A stretch of 64,000 nt of DNA from Psychrobacillus faecigallinarum (GTDB lineage Bacteria > Bacillota > Bacilli > Bacillales_A > Planococcaceae): positions 1-64,000 of the forward strand of contig NZ_JACSQO010000006.1 in NCBI RefSeq assembly GCF_014836595.1, written 5' to 3'. Positions 32,243 through 41,933 of this stretch are shown here, piece by piece. How positions within the stretch are numbered: the stretch's first letter is position 1; every line of letters begins with the position of its first letter. The position numbers were made by a program, and so were the translations under genes. A model generated the notes under the pieces. It did no database searches. It saw only the letters and a list, made by a program, of their open reading frames with translations, and was not told the origin of the DNA.

Positions 32243-32253
32243 GTTTCTAAAAA

Positions 32254-32288
32254 AAACCGTCAAAAAGAAAATTTTGACGGTTTTTTTG
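32254..32288 (+). terminator. purA terminator
   Basis: AACCGTCAAAA / TTTTGACGGTT, 11-bp stem, followed by TTTTTTTG. Confidence 0.95.
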
Positions 32289-32471
32289 TTGATTTTTGTA
32301 AGAATTTTTATTTATAAATCTATTAATGTGACAAATATAACAAAGATTCCAGTAGTATTATGTATGAGAAAGAAATTAATGGAGAAAAAGTAAAGAATAT
32401 TAGAAAAAGAAACTAGAAAAAAGATTAATATTACCAATATAAAAGAAAAAATAGAAAATAATGGGTGTTAA

Positions 32472-32488
32472 AATACAATTTCTTTACA
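32472..32488 (-). promoter_or_regulatory. WalR-box-like direct repeat upstream of the M23 peptidase gene
   Basis: The minus strand reads TGTAAA-N5-TGTATT, close to the WalR consensus TGTWAH-N5-TGTWAH (one mismatch). It lies 100 bp before a cell-wall hydrolase gene, the usual WalR target class. The rest of 32289-32587 is AT-rich with no gene seen. Confidence 0.35.
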
Positions 32489-32587
32489 AGATTAAATATT
32501 GCTACACTTCCCTATTTCAAATATGTTAAATTAAAATAGTGTAAAAATGGAATAAAGGTTTTTAAATAGTTTGGAAGGAGCTTTATC

Positions 32588-34063
32588 ATGTTTTGGAATA
32601 GAAAGAATGAGGAGCAGAAGAATAAATCACTTGCTGTTCTTTCAAACAGAAAATCAAATGTGGTTAAAAAAGCTACTATAACGGTTTTACTAACATCATC
32701 ACTAACCTTTAATATGGCATTTGCCAATGAAGGAAACGACAAAGCACTAAAAGAAATTTATCATATATACTCAGAAGGTCAGTACATAGGAGCACTTTCC
32801 GATAAAAAAGAAATGGAAAATTTATTGGAACAAAAAGTTCAAGAGAGTAGCTCACAGTATGGCGCTCTTCCTTTAAAAGCAGGATCTAACTTGAAGGTAG
32901 TAGCCGAACAAGTATTTACTCCCGCCACGGATGACGAAACAACACTTCAAAAACTCAATGAGATAGTTAAAGTAGAAGCAACAGCATTTGCTTTGTCAGT
33001 CAATGACGAGATGGCCGTCTACGTCAAAGACATTGAAGCCTACCATGAAGCGATAAAAAAATTAAAGCTACAGTTTATCTCGGAAGAAGAGTTAGCTATA
33101 CTGGAAGCTAAAAAAAGTGTTACTGAAAATCTACCCGAATTACAAGTAAATGAAACACGAATCGCAGATATAATATTAAAACAAGAAGTCTCAGGTGTAA
33201 CTGCTAATGTAGCACCAGAAAAGATTGTCTCTGCTGATGAAGCTGTGAAGTTGCTTTTAGAAGGCACACTAGAACAGGAAACATATAAAGTTCAATCTGG
33301 TGATGTGTTAGGTACTATCGCTAATAAACACAATTTAACCTCAGCAGAACTTTTAGCTATTAACCCTGAACTTACAGATTCAAGTGTATTACAGATCGGT
33401 CAAGAGATTAATGTCACAGTATTAAAGCCACTTATAAATATAGAAGTAGTTTATGAGAAAAAAGTAGAGGAAGTAATTCCTCATACTAAAAAAGTCAAAG
33501 AAACAGATGAAATGTATAAGGGCGATACAAAGGTAAAGCAAGAGGGGTCCGATGGGAAAAGAGTAGCTACTTATTTGGTTCGTGAGGAAAACGGTGTACA
33601 AGTTGACCAGTCCGTTACAGAAGAAACTGTACTCGAACAACCAAAAGACAGTATAGTACTTAAAGGAACAAAGGTTATCCCTTCTCGAGGATCAGGAGAA
33701 TTTGCGTGGCCAGCCGAAGGGGGATACATTTCTAGCAAAATGGGATATCGTTGGGGTCGAAAGCATGAAGGTATAGACATTGCTCGTCCTAATGGATTTA
33801 ACATAAAGGCTGCTGATAACGGAATTGTGGAAGCTGCTGGCTGGGATGGAACGTACGGAAATCGTGTAATTATTAATCATCAAAATGGCTACAAAACAAC
33901 CTATGCACATCTTTCCTCTATTAGCGTGAGCGTTGGAGATGTGTTGCCACAAGGTTCAAAACTTGGCGTAATGGGAAGTACAGGACGCTCTACTGGAACT
34001 CACTTGCACTTTGAAGTGGAGAAGAATGGAGTAACGATTGATCCATTATCTATGTTAAACTAA
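32588..34063 (+). CDS. secreted peptidoglycan endopeptidase, LysM-G5-M23
   Basis: A 491-residue exported protein. A basic N-terminus and hydrophobic stretch (27-46, cleavage after AFA) form a signal peptide. A LysM domain (about 233-278, YKVQSGDVLGTIANKHNL) binds peptidoglycan, a G5 domain follows (about 281-361), and the C-terminal M23 zinc endopeptidase carries HEGID and the HLHFE motif. It likely cuts peptide cross-links in the wall. GGAAGGAG precedes the ATG. A WalR-like box upstream and the walRK operon downstream suggest WalR control. Confidence 0.92.
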   Translation: MFWNRKNEEQKNKSLAVLSNRKSNVVKKATITVLLTSSLTFNMAFANEGNDKALKEIYHIYSEGQYIGALSDKKEMENLLEQKVQESSSQYGALPLKAGSNLKVVAEQVFTPATDDETTLQKLNEIVKVEATAFALSVNDEMAVYVKDIEAYHEAIKKLKLQFISEEELAILEAKKSVTENLPELQVNETRIADIILKQEVSGVTANVAPEKIVSADEAVKLLLEGTLEQETYKVQSGDVLGTIANKHNLTSAELLAINPELTDSSVLQIGQEINVTVLKPLINIEVVYEKKVEEVIPHTKKVKETDEMYKGDTKVKQEGSDGKRVATYLVREENGVQVDQSVTEETVLEQPKDSIVLKGTKVIPSRGSGEFAWPAEGGYISSKMGYRWGRKHEGIDIARPNGFNIKAADNGIVEAAGWDGTYGNRVIINHQNGYKTTYAHLSSISVSVGDVLPQGSKLGVMGSTGRSTGTHLHFEVEKNGVTIDPLSMLN

Positions 34064-34075
34064 ATAATAAGTTAG

Positions 34076-34102
34076 AGACAGTCGCTAGCCGGCTGTCTTT
34101 TT
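34076..34102 (+). terminator. terminator of the M23 peptidase gene
   Basis: AGACAGTCG / CGGCTGTCT, 9-bp stem with one G-T pair, followed by TTTTT. Confidence 0.85.
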
Positions 34103-34262
34103 ATATATGATATCCTTCTAGATTTGTGCCAAGGTAAATGAGGAATAACATTGGGCGTTGGGTAGTCAATATTTTCTCTTTACTTCTTAGGAAAGGCATA
34201 GACACTTGTATTTTTTTCTGACTTTGCAAGACGGCAGTTAGAAGGAAATTTATTTCATAAAA

Positions 34263-34276
34263 ATTTCCTGGGAAAT
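34263..34276. promoter_or_regulatory. candidate Noc-binding site upstream of walR
   Basis: ATTTCCTGGGAAAT differs at one base from the Noc consensus ATTTCCCGGGAAAT. It is in the gene-free 34103-34437 interval, which otherwise holds only the walR promoter. Confidence 0.45.
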
Positions 34277-34377
34277 ATTTCGACAAAGCTCGACTTCTCA
34301 TATACTACATCCTTCCTAGGATCTTTTCTTTAAGGATGCATGGAGAGAAAAAGAATGATAGAGTAATGATATATTAA

Positions 34378-34406
34378 TTGTTTAAAATAATGTATTTGAT
34401 TAAAAT
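34378..34406 (+). promoter_or_regulatory. candidate promoter of the walRKHIJ operon
   Basis: TTGTTT (34378-34383), 17-nt spacer, TAAAAT (34401-34406), 31 bp before the walR start. Confidence 0.6.
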
Positions 34407-34437
34407 ATAGCAGAAAAGGGCGAAAGGGGTTTAACAA

Positions 34438-35142
34438 GTGAGTAAGAAGATTTTAGTAGTAGATGATGAAAAACCAATTGCAGACATACTTCAATTTAAT
34501 TTAAAAAAAGAAGGCTATCAGGTTTTCTGTGCGTATGATGGGGACGAGGCTTTGAAAAAAGTAGACGAGATTCAACCTGATCTTATGCTTTTAGACATAA
34601 TGTTACCTAATAGGGATGGAATGGAAGTTTGTAGAGAAATTCGCAAACGCTTTAGCTTTCCTATTATTATGCTAACTGCGAAAGATTCAGAGATAGATAA
34701 GGTATTAGGGTTAGAGCTAGGTGCGGATGATTATGTGACAAAGCCATTTAGCACAAGGGAGTTAATAGCCCGAGTAAAAGCTAATATGAGAAGACATCAA
34801 ACCATTCAAGAAGATAATGAAGTAGTGACTAATGATATTACTATTGGTCCTCTAACTATTCAACCGGATGCTTATTTGGTATTGAAAAGAGACGAAACAA
34901 TTGAATTGACTCATCGTGAATTTGAACTCTTACATTATCTTTCCAAGCATATAGGACAAGTAATGACAAGAGAGCATTTATTACAGACGGTGTGGGGATA
35001 TGACTATTTTGGAGATGTTCGTACAGTCGACGTTACAATCAGACGGCTACGCGAAAAAATCGAAGATAATCCGAGTCACCCAAATTGGATTGTGACTAGA
35101 CGAGGTGTTGGTTACTATTTAAGAAGCCCTGAACAGGAGTAA
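34438..35142 (+). CDS. walR: response regulator WalR (YycF)
   Basis: A 234-residue OmpR-family regulator essential in most Firmicutes; it controls cell-wall hydrolase genes. Receiver domain: DD at 9-10 and phospho-acceptor D53 (MLLDIMLP), with T and K at their usual places. The C-terminal winged helix ends [34 protein letters not shown]. It starts with GTG 34438 behind AAAGGGG. Walk follows four bases later. Confidence 0.98.
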   Translation: MSKKILVVDDEKPIADILQFNLKKEGYQVFCAYDGDEALKKVDEIQPDLMLLDIMLPNRDGMEVCREIRKRFSFPIIMLTAKDSEIDKVLGLELGADDYVTKPFSTRELIARVKANMRRHQTIQEDNEVVTNDITIGPLTIQPDAYLVLKRDETIELTHREFELLHYLSKHIGQVMTREHLLQTVWGYDYFGDVRTVDVTIRRLREKIEDNPSHPNWIVTRRGVGYYLRSPEQE

Positions 35143-35146
35143 AACG

Positions 35147-36964
35147 ATGCATAAGGTTGGTTACTTTAAATCAGTTCATGTTAAAGTAGTGATGATTTAT
35201 GTATTATTAATCATTATTGCTATGCAAATCATCGGCTTATATTTTGTTAAAGAGTTAGAGGAGAGACTTAAAGAGAACTTTGAAGAATCCGTTAAAGATC
35301 GAGTAGGGATATTAGAATTTAGTGCGCGCGAGGAAATTATTAAAATACGGGCAGAAGAAGACCAAACACTAGAACAAAGTTTACGTTCTATCCTGTCTGG
35401 TCTTAATTCGGATGACCTAAAAGAGGTTCGGATTATTGATGCTAAATATCAAATAAGAGCCACCTCAGATTCAAACAATCAATCGATAGTTGGTCAAAAG
35501 TCCATGGACGAGCTAGTTCATAAATCCATTAGTGCGGAGGATACGTTTGATAGTATCGTCCTAGATTCCAACAAACGTATTTGGATATTAGTTACACCGA
35601 TAATTCATAATGGTTCAGTGGTTGGAACTGTTTATATTGAATCGAATATTGAAAATGTATTTAGTCAAATGAACGAAATCAATCAAATCCTAGCAGTAGG
35701 TACCGCGGTGGCACTCGTGATTACGATAGTACTAGGGATTTTAATAGCACAAACGATTACAAGACCTATATCTGAGATGAGAAAACAAGCCCAAGCGATG
35801 TCAAAGGGTAATTTCTCTCGAAAGGTAAGAGTTTATGGAAATGATGAAATTGGTCAATTAGCGCATGCTTTTAATCATTTAACCAATAGGCTACAGGAAG
35901 CCCAGTCGACTACAGAGGCAGAACGTAGAAAGCTTGCCTCTGTTCTAACAAACATGACAGATGGGGTAATAGCTACCGATCGAAAAGGAAGAGTCATTTT
36001 GATAAATGATCCTGCAGTAAGGCTATTACGCATACCAAGAGAGATGGTTTTGAATAGACCCATTATTTCGGTGCTTGGCATTGATAGCGTTCACTCCTTT
36101 GAGGATTTAATCCATTCTAAGGAATCGATGAATTTAGATTTTAGTACACAGGACCGTCCATTTATACTCCGTGCTAATTTTTCAGTTATCCAAAAGGAGA
36201 CCGGGTTTGTGAACGGTTTGATAGCCGTTTTACATGATAATACAGAGCAAGAAAAGATAGATATGGAAAGAAGAGAGTTTGTAGCAAATGTATCACACGA
36301 GCTTCGAACCCCTTTAACTACTATGAGCAGTTATTTGGAGGCTCTAGCAGATGGAGCATGGAAGGATGACGAGATAGCACCTTCGTTTTTGAAGGTCACT
36401 CAAACAGAGACACAGAGAATGATTCGTTTGGTGAATGACTTACTTCAATTATCTAAGATGGATAGTCGGGACTATGATCTTAACAAAGAAATCGTTAACT
36501 TTAACAAGTTTTTTAATAGGATTATTGATCGATTTGAGCTGTCTAAATCTCAGAATGTTACATTTCAACGTATGCTACCGGAAGTTCCTTACTACGTAGA
36601 TATCGACACAGATAAACTGACTCAAGTAATTGATAATATTATTTCTAATGCCCTAAAATACTCCCCTGACGGAGGAAATATTCGATTTGGTATTATAGTT
36701 AAAAATGATTTACTACAAGTTATGGTTTCAGATGATGGCATGGGTATACCATCAGAAAATGTAAATCGAATTTTTGATCGATTTTATCGGGTAGACCGAG
36801 CACGAGCACGCTCTATGGGAGGGACAGGCCTTGGTCTCGCAATTGCCCGGGAAATGATAGAAGCCCATGGCGGAAAGATTTGGGCCGAAAGTGAAGAGGG
36901 CCGTGGGACAACTATATTCTTTACATTAGAGATACTGTTAGATGAGGAAGGTGAGTGGGATTGA
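35147..36964 (+). CDS. walK: sensor histidine kinase WalK (YycG)
   Basis: A 605-residue membrane kinase partnered with WalR. Two membrane helices (about 12-34 and 181-203) enclose an extracytoplasmic sensor domain. HAMP (204-256), PAS (about 262-365), a HisKA domain with phospho-acceptor H384 (VSHELRTPLT) and an HATPase domain with N, G1 (DDGMGIP) and G2 (GGTGLGLAI) boxes follow. Wall metabolism is sensed during growth. A Noc-like site lies in its 3' part. It overlaps walH. Confidence 0.98.
   Translation: MHKVGYFKSVHVKVVMIYVLLIIIAMQIIGLYFVKELEERLKENFEESVKDRVGILEFSAREEIIKIRAEEDQTLEQSLRSILSGLNSDDLKEVRIIDAKYQIRATSDSNNQSIVGQKSMDELVHKSISAEDTFDSIVLDSNKRIWILVTPIIHNGSVVGTVYIESNIENVFSQMNEINQILAVGTAVALVITIVLGILIAQTITRPISEMRKQAQAMSKGNFSRKVRVYGNDEIGQLAHAFNHLTNRLQEAQSTTEAERRKLASVLTNMTDGVIATDRKGRVILINDPAVRLLRIPREMVLNRPIISVLGIDSVHSFEDLIHSKESMNLDFSTQDRPFILRANFSVIQKETGFVNGLIAVLHDNTEQEKIDMERREFVANVSHELRTPLTTMSSYLEALADGAWKDDEIAPSFLKVTQTETQRMIRLVNDLLQLSKMDSRDYDLNKEIVNFNKFFNRIIDRFELSKSQNVTFQRMLPEVPYYVDIDTDKLTQVIDNIISNALKYSPDGGNIRFGIIVKNDLLQVMVSDDGMGIPSENVNRIFDRFYRVDRARARSMGGTGLGLAIAREMIEAHGGKIWAESEEGRGTTIFFTLEILLDEEGEWD
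36842..36855. promoter_or_regulatory. candidate Noc-binding site inside walK
   Basis: ATTGCCCGGGAAAT differs at one base from the Noc consensus palindrome ATTTCCCGGGAAAT. Confidence 0.5.
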
Positions 36965-38313
36965 AGTATATAGAACCAGTAAAATCGATTATTTTACTCA
37001 TACTCATCCTGCTAAGTCTTACACTTACCTTTACAATTTGGACTTATTCACCTAACTATCCAGAAACAGATACTCCAGTAGTTGATATTTCAATTGCAGA
37101 GAAAAAGAAAATGGAAGAGGTAGTCAGACCATATCGTCTACTAATTAGTCAGCCTGATAATCTGAAAGGCTCTAATTCTCTCGTAGATATCAATAGCGTT
37201 ATTAATTCTATGAAAAACTGGGAAATTGGAACGGTTAAGCTCTTTAGTAACAATACCAATGTTCAGCAGGTGAACGAGTTAATAAATCAACCATATGCAA
37301 GTACCTTATTCTTTCAAGCGGATGTCCCTATTGAGTCATATGGTTCCATTTTAAAATTTGTCGATCCTATTTTTCCTAATACCTCCTTCAACCGTTTAGT
37401 TATAGATTGGAACTCTTCCGACGCTGAAGGTACGGAGGGTGAAAAGAATTCAAGTCAGGGCTTAACCCTATACTTTATCAGTACTACTCAAAACAAAATT
37501 TACTCAGCAGATGTGTCAAAGGAAGATATCAATAGTTTTTCTGAACATATGATTAAAACCGCAAATGCTATGCAGGTGTACACTGAAATAGCTAGAGGTG
37601 GTAAATATTCTATATTTACTACTGGTAATCCAGAAAAGATTGTTCAGTATTCTTATCTGATAGAAGATATTGATATTAATAGATTTAAGGATGCCCTTTT
37701 TAACATACCAAGTCTGGTCGTACGCCGAAGTAATCCAGTAGGATCTGGCGAACAGTATACGGATGATAATGCTTTAATGACGGTAGACCCTATGTCAATG
37801 CGATTAAATTATGTACTTCCTTCTGCAGAAGGTCAATTCCTCGGTAAGTCGTCAGAGCTTCTATATAATAGCTTGAGTTTTGTGAATGAGCATGACGGCT
37901 GGACAGATGATTTTCGTTTTAGTAGGATGAATAAGGAATCCAATCAAGTAAATTTTCAGCTTTATTTTGAGGGATTACCTGTTTTCAGTCATATTATGTC
38001 CACAGAAATTATGCAATCTTGGGGAAGTAATCGAGTATATCGATATAATAGACCGTATTTTACATTAAATGATCAGCCGTTCTCCTCTAAAGATATAGAG
38101 TTGCTTTCGGGACGAGAAGCATATGAGTTATTAAGCTTAGTTCCAAATCAACAAGTTTCTATGATAGAAGAAATGGTACAAGGTTATTATCTCTCTAGAG
38201 ACGCAGACCAGCCTTTGTTTACACTTGTGCCATCCTGGTATTACTTAGTGAATGGTGTATGGATAAGACTATCTCCAGAAGATTTAGGAGGTGGTACCTT
38301 TGGATTGGAGTAA
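36961..38313 (+). CDS. walH: WalRK regulatory protein WalH (YycH)
   Basis: A 450-residue protein with one N-terminal membrane helix (about 8-28, KSIILLILILLSLTLTF) and a large extracytoplasmic part. With WalI it modulates WalK activity. I prefer the TTG at 36961 (MKYIEPVKS) because GGTGAG lies at proper distance and other WalH proteins begin this way; GTG 36955 would add two residues. The start overlaps the walK stop, and its end overlaps walI. Confidence 0.92.
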   Translation: MKYIEPVKSIILLILILLSLTLTFTIWTYSPNYPETDTPVVDISIAEKKKMEEVVRPYRLLISQPDNLKGSNSLVDINSVINSMKNWEIGTVKLFSNNTNVQQVNELINQPYASTLFFQADVPIESYGSILKFVDPIFPNTSFNRLVIDWNSSDAEGTEGEKNSSQGLTLYFISTTQNKIYSADVSKEDINSFSEHMIKTANAMQVYTEIARGGKYSIFTTGNPEKIVQYSYLIEDIDINRFKDALFNIPSLVVRRSNPVGSGEQYTDDNALMTVDPMSMRLNYVLPSAEGQFLGKSSELLYNSLSFVNEHDGWTDDFRFSRMNKESNQVNFQLYFEGLPVFSHIMSTEIMQSWGSNRVYRYNRPYFTLNDQPFSSKDIELLSGREAYELLSLVPNQQVSMIEEMVQGYYLSRDADQPLFTLVPSWYYLVNGVWIRLSPEDLGGGTFGLE

Positions 38314-39106
38314 AACAAAGACTATTTTTATCATAGTGTTTTCCATATTAAACGTCTTTTTGTTTACATTATATTTGAACCGATATACTGAGGGTCAGAA
38401 CATAGAAGTTTTAAGCTCAACAACTGTAGAGGAACGTTTGGCAATAGACAATATTAATGTTTCCAAAGCTTCTAGTGTTATGGTGGAAGATGCCTATTAT
38501 GTTTCTGGTAGTGTGCATAAATTTGAATCACAGGAAATAGAAAAACTAGAAAATCAAACGATTGAGTTTAAGCCGGAATCCCAAATTGTCGGTACGTTTA
38601 TTAAACCACTTCCAATTACGGAGGAGAACAAGCTTGAAAAACTTGTGCAAGACAATATAATAAAGGGTTCATCATATGGATTATGGAAAATAGATGAGGA
38701 AAATCGAAATGCTACTTTTTTTCAAAAGGTAAACGACCGTCTTGTGTATTATAATCAAAAAGCAAGATTGGTAGTCTATTGGAATGAGGAAAATGAGCTT
38801 GTAAGATATGAACAAACCATGTTAGATAATCTGGAAGATTATAGCGAGTCCAAAAACCTTTTACCTACCATTCAAGCAATGTCCAATTTATATTCCAAAG
38901 GCTTGTTAGTTGCAAACTCAACAGTAACAGATATTAGCTTAGGGTATTCTACATTGGTACAACAAGCTGATACGCAAGTATTTGCACCAACGTGGCGAAT
39001 ACTAGTTGAGCGTGAGGATGGAAAAATTGATGAGCATTTTGTAAATGCGGTAGAAGGAAGAATTATTGAAATACCAACAGAAGAAGATTCATCAGCAGTA
39101 AAATAA
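38300..39106 (+). CDS. walI: WalRK regulatory protein WalI (YycI)
   Basis: A 268-residue protein with an N-terminal membrane helix (MDWSKTKTIFIIVFSILNVF) and an extracytoplasmic domain; it forms a complex with WalH on WalK. The TTG at 38300 gives the family start MDWSKTK and follows AGGAGGTG; GTG 38291 lies inside the ribosome site. It overlaps walH by 14 bp. Confidence 0.93.
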   Translation: MDWSKTKTIFIIVFSILNVFLFTLYLNRYTEGQNIEVLSSTTVEERLAIDNINVSKASSVMVEDAYYVSGSVHKFESQEIEKLENQTIEFKPESQIVGTFIKPLPITEENKLEKLVQDNIIKGSSYGLWKIDEENRNATFFQKVNDRLVYYNQKARLVVYWNEENELVRYEQTMLDNLEDYSESKNLLPTIQAMSNLYSKGLLVANSTVTDISLGYSTLVQQADTQVFAPTWRILVEREDGKIDEHFVNAVEGRIIEIPTEEDSSAVK

Positions 39107-39118
39107 GGAGTTTTGATG

Positions 39119-39907
39119 ATGAAGTTTAGTGTACTAGCTAGTGGAAGCAGCGGAAATGCAGTCTATGTCGAAAATGAGCAACATTCCTTTTTAGTAGATG
39201 TAGGGCTAAGCGGTAAGAAAATGGATGAGCTCTTTAGAGGAATCGGAAGAGATATAAAAAATCTTTCTGGAATTTTCATCACCCATGAGCATAGCGACCA
39301 TATTAAGGGACTCGGAGTAGTTGCCAGAAAATATGGCGTGCCGATTTATGCCAATGAAAAAACATGGGGAGCAATGGATTCACTTGTTGGAAAAGTGCCA
39401 TTAGAGCAGCGTTTTCAATTTGATATGGAAACTGTGAAGTCATTTGGCTCCATGGATATCCAATCCTTTGCCGTTTCCCATGATGCTGCAGATCCAATGT
39501 TTTATATATTCCATGAAAATGGGCGAAAGCTTGTTTTAATAACCGATACAGGGTATGTGAGTGATCGCATGAAGGGACATATTAAAGGAGCAGATGCTTT
39601 TGTCTTTGAAAGCAATCATGATGTCAGTATGCTACAGATGGGCCGTTATCCATGGTCAGTCAAACGCCGAATTTTAAGCGACGTGGGTCACGTGTCTAAC
39701 GAGGATGCTGCAGTTGCTATGAGTGAGGTAATTGATATTAAACCAACTAATGTGTACCTATCTCACTTAAGTAAAGACAACAACATGAAGGATCTGGCAA
39801 GAATGAGTGTGACCCAGACCTTGCAATCCTGCGGTATTATTGCCGGTGAGTTCGTTCACTTACATGATACAGATGCCAATCAGCCAACTGAATTAGTTTT
39901 AGTATAA
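39119..39907 (+). CDS. walJ: metallo-beta-lactamase-fold exonuclease WalJ (YycJ)
   Basis: A 262-residue MBL-fold protein of the WalJ family, which has DNA 5'-exonuclease activity in Bacillus. The metal motif is THEHSDH (near residue 55), with further ligands in AVSHDAADP and DTGY. TTG 39113, ATG 39116 and ATG 39119 are possible starts; 39119 gives [10 protein letters not shown] as in relatives and lies 8 bases after GGAG. It is the last gene of the wal operon. Confidence 0.94.
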   Translation: MKFSVLASGSSGNAVYVENEQHSFLVDVGLSGKKMDELFRGIGRDIKNLSGIFITHEHSDHIKGLGVVARKYGVPIYANEKTWGAMDSLVGKVPLEQRFQFDMETVKSFGSMDIQSFAVSHDAADPMFYIFHENGRKLVLITDTGYVSDRMKGHIKGADAFVFESNHDVSMLQMGRYPWSVKRRILSDVGHVSNEDAAVAMSEVIDIKPTNVYLSHLSKDNNMKDLARMSVTQTLQSCGIIAGEFVHLHDTDANQPTELVLV

Positions 39908-39916
39908 CTACAAGTT

Positions 39917-39947
39917 CCAAGAGCCTATAAGCTTTTGGAGCTTTTTT
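39917..39947 (+). terminator. wal operon terminator
   Basis: CCAAGAGC / GCTTTTGG, 8-bp stem with one G-T pair, followed shortly by CTTTTTTA. Confidence 0.7.
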
Positions 39948-40107
39948 ATATGGAATTCCTATTATTATTATTGTTTTCCACTTTAGATGGAAGCGTTCCG
40001 ATTTGGCAAGCTATAAGTCATCGCCGACTGCCAGACCGAATGTTATTTATAAAATTACCAATAGCAATTCTCTCCTTTTTGGTAGGATCAGACGTCAAGG
40101 TTTGGTT

Positions 40108-40212
40108 TCGTCTCGCAAACTTCTGGGCTCTCTGCAAGGTTCTGCGTCATCTCTGCAAGGTTTATGCTCATCTCCGCAAGGATTCCCGCAGTTTCCGCAA
40201 CGTCCGCCACCC
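40108..40212. repeat. degenerate 21-bp tandem repeat (minisatellite)
   Basis: Four to five units are visible: TCTCTGCAAGGTTCTGCGTC at 40129, TCTCTGCAAGGTTTATGCTC at 40150, TCTCCGCAAGGATTCCCGCA at 40171, TTTCCGCAACGTCCGCCACC at 40192, plus a weaker unit TCTCGCAAACTTCTGGGC at 40111. It is richer in GC than its surroundings. Open frames across it have no ribosome site, so I do not call a gene. The interval 39948-40359 has nothing else but a likely htrA promoter. Confidence 0.75.
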
Positions 40213-40359
40213 TCTTTAAGGTTTATTAACAAACCATTCTCTATTTGCTATTGCTATTTGTGTTTTTTATATAACTTTTAGTTAATTTTCATTTAATTTT
40301 AATGTTTAATGGGTAAATTAAAAACACAAACATATTGTTTAATGAAAGGGAGAGTGCAA

Positions 40360-41580
40360 ATGGGTTACTATAATTCATATGGTCCTGAACAAGAACCACC
40401 AAAAGTAAGAAATAAAGCAAAGAAAAAAGGGGTTGCAGGATATTTCTTCAGTGGTTTGGCAGGTGTATTAGTCGGAGCACTTCTTGTTTGGTTTATAACC
40501 CCTTCCGTCGTAAACAATTTACCAGCACAAACAGAAAGTGAAACGGCAACAAATAAGGCAGCTAAAACAGAACAACTAAGTGTTGATATAACGACAGATG
40601 TAACAGGAGCCGTCGAAAAAGCCTCGGATGCAGTTGTCGGTATCTCCAATATCCAATCGGCAAGAAATTTTTGGAGTCAAAATTCCTCCGAACAGGAGGC
40701 AGGTACTGGATCAGGAGTTATCTATAAAAAAGAAGGCGGAAAAGCATATATTGTAACTAATCACCATGTAATAGCGGGAGCCGAAGCTTTGGAGGTAACT
40801 TTAAAGGATGGAGTTAAGGCTGAAGCTAAGCTAGTAGGTAGCGATATGTGGACAGATCTTGCAGTTCTAGAAATAGACGATAAAGGTATTGAAACAGTAC
40901 TTGAATTCGGAGATTCAGATACGTTGAAACAAGGAGAGACTGTTATTGCTATAGGTAATCCCCTTGGTTTAGACTTCTATGGATCAGTTACAACTGGAGT
41001 AGTTTCTGGTACTGACCGTGCAATACCGGTAGATATTAATGAAGATGGTGTTGAAGACTGGCAAGCAGAAGTTCTACAAACAGATGCTGCGATAAATCCC
41101 GGAAACAGTGGAGGAGCATTAATCAACTTAGCTGGCCAGCTGATAGGAATTAACTCTATGAAAATCTCCGAATCGACCATAGAAGGAATCGGCTTAGCAA
41201 TTCCGGTGAATTCAGCTTTACCAATCATTGAGGACTTAGAGAGAAATGGAAAAGTTATAAGACCGTCTATGGGTATTACATTAATGGATTTAACAAATGT
41301 TCCCGCATTCCATCAACGCGATACTTTAAAATTGCCAGCAGAAGTAACTACCGGAGTTGTAGTAGACGAAGTGTATGAAGGAACTCCAGCTGCTAATGCG
41401 GGGATGAAAACATATGATGTTATCGTAGAGATGGATGGGGAGAAAGTCGAGAACTCGATTGACTTGAGAAAGCATCTATACAACGAAACAGAAATTGGAG
41501 ATAATTTAAAGGTTAAGGTTTATAGACAAGGTGAAATAGTAGAATTAACTTTAACATTAAAAGATTCCACTGACTTATAA
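40360..41580 (+). CDS. htrA: HtrA/DegP-like membrane serine protease
   Basis: A 406-residue quality-control protease (HtrC/YyxA position in B. subtilis). One N-terminal membrane helix (about 29-47) anchors the protein with the protease outside. The catalytic triad is H136 (NHHVI), D166 (WTDLAV) and S250 (GNSGGA). One PDZ domain occupies about 305-400. ATG 40360 (MGYYNSYGPEQ) follows AAAGGGAG; an upstream ATG at 40309 is in frame but has no ribosome site. It follows the wal operon, as in relatives. Confidence 0.95.
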   Translation: MGYYNSYGPEQEPPKVRNKAKKKGVAGYFFSGLAGVLVGALLVWFITPSVVNNLPAQTESETATNKAAKTEQLSVDITTDVTGAVEKASDAVVGISNIQSARNFWSQNSSEQEAGTGSGVIYKKEGGKAYIVTNHHVIAGAEALEVTLKDGVKAEAKLVGSDMWTDLAVLEIDDKGIETVLEFGDSDTLKQGETVIAIGNPLGLDFYGSVTTGVVSGTDRAIPVDINEDGVEDWQAEVLQTDAAINPGNSGGALINLAGQLIGINSMKISESTIEGIGLAIPVNSALPIIEDLERNGKVIRPSMGITLMDLTNVPAFHQRDTLKLPAEVTTGVVVDEVYEGTPAANAGMKTYDVIVEMDGEKVENSIDLRKHLYNETEIGDNLKVKVYRQGEIVELTLTLKDSTDL

Positions 41581-41620
41581 AGATGTGGATAACTAAAATT
41601 TATTAACAAAAGTTTTACAC

Positions 41621-41666
41621 AACGAGTAGTGAAAGAAAAGCTTGTCTTTCCTACTCGTTTTTTCTT
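41621..41666 (+). terminator. htrA terminator
   Basis: AACGAGTAG / CTACTCGTT with inner AAAGA / TCTTT, followed by TTTTTCTTTG. Confidence 0.9.
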
Positions 41667-41747
41667 TGTTAAAATAGACTGTGGATAACAATGGATGAAT
41701 TGTGTATAACTATGTTGAATAATTTAAATGAGAAGAGGAGATAAATA

Positions 41748-41933
41748 GTGAGAATATTCAGTTGCGAAACCCATATAAATCAAGCTTTAGACATGTTTGT
41801 AGCAGAGGAAAAAACATTTCCAATGATGGAGAAATTAAACGACGAAGAAATGTTATCCACAAGTTGTACCTATTGTAACATTTCTGCAATATATCTTGTG
41901 GCTCATGAAAATGATAACACAAGATGTAGATAA
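41748..41933 (+). CDS. CxxH/CxxC small protein
   Basis: A 61-residue protein with CETH near the N-terminus and CTYC in the middle, matching the small CxxH/CxxC family found just upstream of rlmH in many Bacillales. The Cys/His pairs suggest a zinc knuckle; the function is unknown. It starts with GTG 41748 behind a strong GAAGAGGAG. A perfect DnaA box (41853-41861) lies within its codons for LSTSC. Confidence 0.82.
   Translation: MRIFSCETHINQALDMFVAEEKTFPMMEKLNDEEMLSTSCTYCNISAIYLVAHENDNTRCR

Noticed and set aside
39935..40281. Two plus-strand open frames across the 21-bp tandem repeat
   Set aside because: No ribosome site, and they begin in or just after the wal terminator. Their repeated peptides simply mirror the DNA repeat.
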